A program made the position numbers and the translations under genes. Below are positions 61,315-64,000 of a DNA stretch of 64,000 nt, one piece after another (position 1 is the first letter of the stretch; every line of letters begins with the position of its first letter). This DNA comes from Afipia massiliensis. GTDB lineage: Bacteria; Pseudomonadota; Alphaproteobacteria; Rhizobiales; Xanthobacteraceae. The stretch covers positions 3,907,501 through 3,971,500 of the forward strand of contig NZ_LBIA02000001.1 of assembly GCF_001006325.2 (NCBI RefSeq), read 5' to 3'. Under the pieces are notes generated by a model. That model was not told the DNA's origin. It did no database searches and saw only the letters and a list, made by a program, of their open reading frames with translations.

Positions 61315-62751
61315 ATGACAACCCAGAAAGATCATAACGCGGCAGCGATCCACGTCATTGGCGGTGGATTGGCAGGTTCCGAATCAGCATGGCAGATCGC
61401 GAACGCAGGCGTCAGCGTTGTGCTGCACGAGATGCGTCCGGTCAGGACGACCGATGCGCATCGCACCGACAGTCTCGCGGAGCTCGTCTGCTCCAATTCC
61501 TTCCGCTCCGACGACGCAGCCAACAATGCTGTCGGTCTGCTGCATGCAGAACTCCGCAAGCTGAATTCCCTGATTATGCGCAGCGCCGACGCCAATCAGG
61601 TGCCGGCGGGCGGCGCGCTTGCCGTGGACCGCGACGGTTTTTCCGCAGCGGTCAGCGCGGCACTCGCCGCGCATCCACGGATCGAAATCCGACGCGAGGA
61701 AATTGCCGGGCTACCTCCGGCCGACTGGCAGAATGTTATTGTAGCGACAGGCCCGCTGACATCACCGGCGCTGGCCAGTGCGATCCAAAGCTTATCCGGC
61801 GAAGATGCCCTCGCCTTTTTCGATGCCATTGCGCCGATCGTGCATCGCGACTCCATCAACATGGATGTGGCGTGGTTTCAATCGCGCTACGACAAGGTTG
61901 GCCCGGGCGGCACAGGCGCCGACTACCTCAACTGCCCGATGACACGCGAGCAGTACGACGCTTTCGTCGATGCGCTGATCGCGGGCGAGAAAACCGACTT
62001 CAAGGAATGGGAAGCGAACACGCCCTACTTCGACGGCTGCCTGCCGATCGAGGTGATGGCCGCACGCGGCCGCGAGACACTTCGTCATGGACCGATGAAG
62101 CCGGTCGGATTGACCAACCCGCGTGATCCGGCGGTCAAGCCATATGCGATCGTGCAGTTGCGCCAGGACAACAAACTCGGCACGCTCTACAACATTGTCG
62201 GCTTCCAGACCAAGCTGAAGCACGGCGCGCAGACGCACGTGCTCCGCGCCATTCCGGGCCTTGAGAATGCAGAGTTCGCGCGTCTTGGCGGCCTGCATCG
62301 CAACACCTTCCTGAACTCGCCGAAACTGCTCGATCCTCAACTACGTTTGAAGGCGCAGCCCCGGCTGCGCTTCGCCGGGCAGATGACCGGATGCGAAGGT
62401 TATGTCGAGTCCGCAGGCATTGGCCTGCTCGCCGGGCTGTTCGCAGCAGCGGATGCGCGGCAGAGCGTCATCGCACCGCCCCCGCCGACAACGGCGCTCG
62501 GCGCGCTGCTTGGTCACATCACCGGCGGCCATATCGAAACCATCGATGCAGGACCGCGCTCGTTCCAGCCGATGAACATCAACTTCGGATTGTTTCCGCC
62601 GCTGGCCTCGCCGCCGACAAAGAAGCCGGACGGGACGCGGCTGCGCGGCAACGAAAAGACCGTTGCGAAGAAACAGGCGATCAGCGCACGCGCACTGTTG
62701 GATCTCGATCGCTGGATCGCGGAGACGCTGCGCGTGTCCGACGCGGCTTAA
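61315..62751 (+). CDS. trmFO: Folate-dependent tRNA (uracil-54-C5)-methyltransferase TrmFO
   Basis: 478 residues. The FAD motif [20 protein letters not shown] is at residue 11. The GidA-like core ([20 protein letters not shown], then [20 protein letters not shown]) and [20 protein letters not shown] are TrmFO-specific. The C-terminal [19 protein letters not shown] has the conserved Cys of catalysis, and [20 protein letters not shown] is the tail motif. It uses methylenetetrahydrofolate and FADH2 to make ribothymidine-54 in the T-loop of tRNA. Such folate-dependent enzymes replace TrmA in many alphaproteobacteria. Confidence 0.95.
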   Translation: MTTQKDHNAAAIHVIGGGLAGSESAWQIANAGVSVVLHEMRPVRTTDAHRTDSLAELVCSNSFRSDDAANNAVGLLHAELRKLNSLIMRSADANQVPAGGALAVDRDGFSAAVSAALAAHPRIEIRREEIAGLPPADWQNVIVATGPLTSPALASAIQSLSGEDALAFFDAIAPIVHRDSINMDVAWFQSRYDKVGPGGTGADYLNCPMTREQYDAFVDALIAGEKTDFKEWEANTPYFDGCLPIEVMAARGRETLRHGPMKPVGLTNPRDPAVKPYAIVQLRQDNKLGTLYNIVGFQTKLKHGAQTHVLRAIPGLENAEFARLGGLHRNTFLNSPKLLDPQLRLKAQPRLRFAGQMTGCEGYVESAGIGLLAGLFAAADARQSVIAPPPPTTALGALLGHITGGHIETIDAGPRSFQPMNINFGLFPPLASPPTKKPDGTRLRGNEKTVAKKQAISARALLDLDRWIAETLRVSDAA

Positions 62752-62775
62752 TCGCACCGTCATTGCAAGTTGATG

Positions 62776-62892
62776 TCGTCCCGGCGAAAGCCGGGACCCA
62801 TCACCCCTGTCAAAGCGGCTGCGAAGACAGCCGCTCAGCAATCTTCCTTGAGTCGTGAGTACGGTGGTGATGGATTCCGGCGTTCGCCGGAA
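62776..62892. repeat. GTCCCGGCGAAAGCCGGGAC / TTCCGGCGTTCGCCGGAA hairpins
   Basis: GTCCCGGCGAAAGCCGGGAC (62778-62797) and TTCCGGCGTTCGCCGGAA (62876-62893) frame about 75 bp of unpaired sequence. The flanks ACCCATCACC / GGTGATGGAT pair too. It is related to the element at 8699 and lies just after trmFO. Confidence 0.8.
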
Positions 62893-63143
62893 GACCATGA
62901 ATGTGGGGCAGGTCTCTCGCTTCGCGCGCACCGGGCCATGACACATGGCAAATCACGCAGGCTGCTCACGGGATTGGGTCAATGCTCTGAAACAACTTTA
63001 GTTTTGCCTTTGTCACAGCGCGCTATGGCCAAAAGGCAAATTGGTGACGAACCTTGCCGCAAAAGGCGCGATAGTGACGGGATGGCGGCGTGCAAGCGGA
63101 TCGGGATTCAGCGCGCGGACCATGCCGCAATTCACTTGACACA

Positions 63144-63171
63144 CATCATCTGAATAAAAATTCAGATGATG
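63144..63171. promoter_or_regulatory. Perfect 12-bp inverted repeat, CATCATCTGAAT-AAAA-ATTCAGATGATG
   Basis: The arms 63144-63155 and 63160-63171 match completely around AAAA. TTGACA, a consensus -35, ends 3 bp before it, so an overlapping operator is one reading; a stand-alone hairpin for the end of the minus-strand phytoene-synthase-like transcript is another. The nearest gene is the minus-strand gene at 63301. The rest of 62900-63300 holds no supported gene. Confidence 0.6.
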
Positions 63172-63300
63172 GCGCCAGCGCGAACGGCCACGAGCGGTTC
63201 GCTCGTCATCACTCGGCGAACGCCTATCGCGCGGCGAAGCCGGTGACGGCGGACACCACCTTGACCATCCTGACCGGCGAAGCCGTGATGAGCCCAGGCC

Positions 63301-64000
63301 TCACACCCTGAACGGCTTTGCACTTGCTGCGCGCCATGTCGTCCAGAGCACACCGAGTCGCGACGACGTCGGCGGCGCAAACGGCTCGGATGTGTCCAGC
63401 CGCGCGAGTGTCTTTCCGATCACCGCAAGCGGCAGGAAGGCAGGACGCACGGCGATCGACGCGTCCGCCAGCATCGCCATGGCCTGATCCAGTTGAGCCC
63501 GCGCTTCTCGGCGCAGATGCGCTAGCGCTTCCTTCAGCGGCGCGCTCGTCTGGTGCAGGAATACTTCTTCGGCAACCACGCCGTGGAGATTCATCAAGTC
63601 GGCCGGAAGATAAAGCTGCCGCCGCGCGGCATGGCGCGGCAGCGCCAGCATCGCGGCAACAAGCCCCTCCGCAATGCCTGCATGTTCGGCGAGGCGGGCA
63701 GTCTCCGGCGAGTTCAGACCCAGCACCCTGGCGCGCAGGGCGTACATCGCGGCAGCCGTATCGCGGCAATGCGCCTCCAACGCCGCCATGTCGGGCATCG
63801 GATCGTCATAGACATCGAACACATGCGCGTCGATCAGCCGAACAAATGCTTCGGCGGGAAGATCGTACAGAGCCATCGCCCGCAACAACTCCGCCGCGAC
63901 CGGATTGCCCTCGACCGCCCCGTGGTCGGCAGCCTGACTGCTCCCCGTCAACGCGTCGCGCCACCATTGCAGGCGGATCTCGCCGGGCAGCGGCTGGCTG
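63301..64000 (-). CDS. Phytoene/squalene synthase family protein (partial, N-terminus outside window)
   Basis: The frame is open from the right edge to the TGA at 63301. It enters reading QPLPGEIRLQWWRDALTGSS, the family block E(I/V)xxQWWRDAL. The second Asp-rich region typical of true prenyl condensation (DxxxD) reads AFVRLIDAHVFDVYDDPMPD. LPRHAARRQLYLPADLMNLH then HGVVAEEVFLHQTSAPLKEA follow, and it ends ASAKPFRV. It resembles the NDUFAF6-like branch found in alphaproteobacteria, linked to complex I assembly, but squalene/phytoene synthesis cannot be excluded without the rest. Confidence 0.85.
   Translation of the reverse strand, partial: SQPLPGEIRLQWWRDALTGSSQAADHGAVEGNPVAAELLRAMALYDLPAEAFVRLIDAHVFDVYDDPMPDMAALEAHCRDTAAAMYALRARVLGLNSPETARLAEHAGIAEGLVAAMLALPRHAARRQLYLPADLMNLHGVVAEEVFLHQTSAPLKEALAHLRREARAQLDQAMAMLADASIAVRPAFLPLAVIGKTLARLDTSEPFAPPTSSRLGVLWTTWRAASAKPFRV

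Overview
The window reads as the chromosome of an alphaproteobacterium of the Bradyrhizobium / Rhodopseudomonas / Afipia group (Nitrobacteraceae). This is inferred from the high GC content, phosphatidylcholine synthase, a linked ndvB/ndvC/ndvD-type beta-glucan cluster, the NasS-NasT nitrate regulator pair, an alphaproteobacterial SOS box (GTTC-N7-GTTC) before uvrA, and 'TCATTGCGAG...CAATCCAG' intergenic palindromes. No species can be named from sequence alone. There is no phage, integrase, transposase or CRISPR array; most of the window is vertically inherited housekeeping DNA.

Region 1 (1-7250, all minus strand) is an assimilatory nitrate/nitrite locus. nasT and nasS overlap. They are followed by a leader region with a sigma-54-type promoter, an ANTAR-type hairpin and an intrinsic terminator. 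Then come nrtA, nrtB, nrtC, an NAD(P)/FAD oxidoreductase and the start of a nirA-type nitrite reductase that leaves the left edge. NasT is expected to bind the leader and prevent termination when nitrate releases it from NasS. A long two-hairpin repeat sits between nrtB and nrtC, and a second copy lies upstream of glmU.

Region 2 (7300-28200) holds rimO, a quinone oxidoreductase, a TerC protein, pcs, a UbiH-type hydroxylase, an AEC transporter, hspQ, an IalB-like exported protein, a YejA-like peptide-binding protein, an AMP-binding homologue lacking its phosphate loop, a receiver/degenerate-GGDEF protein, mfd-sdhE divergent from recG, and a small GIY-YIG protein between two palindromic repeats. 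About a dozen palindromic repeats fill the spacers.

Region 3 (28200-39700) holds a DUF502 membrane protein, glmS and glmU for UDP-GlcNAc synthesis, an envelope protein with a Pro/Ala-rich linker, and the ndv cluster for beta-(1,3)(1,6)-glucan.

Region 4 (39800-50950) holds tRNA-Lys(TTT), small orphan genes, a GrdB/PrdB-like reductase homologue, a lone BrnA-type antitoxin, cysK, the queuosine genes tgt and queA, two cyclophilins, coaD and gyrA. Tgt lacks its usual zinc cysteines.

Region 5 (51000-64000) holds ssb, an outer-membrane beta-barrel protein, LexA-controlled uvrA, several mini-proteins (including a 42-residue DnaJ-type zinc ribbon and a 50-residue DUF1127 protein), tandem overlapping GNAT genes, a frameshifted hydrolase remnant, a copper-handling pair (a DUF2946-like protein and a YcnI-PCuAC fusion), trmFO and a partial phytoene/squalene synthase homologue at the right edge.
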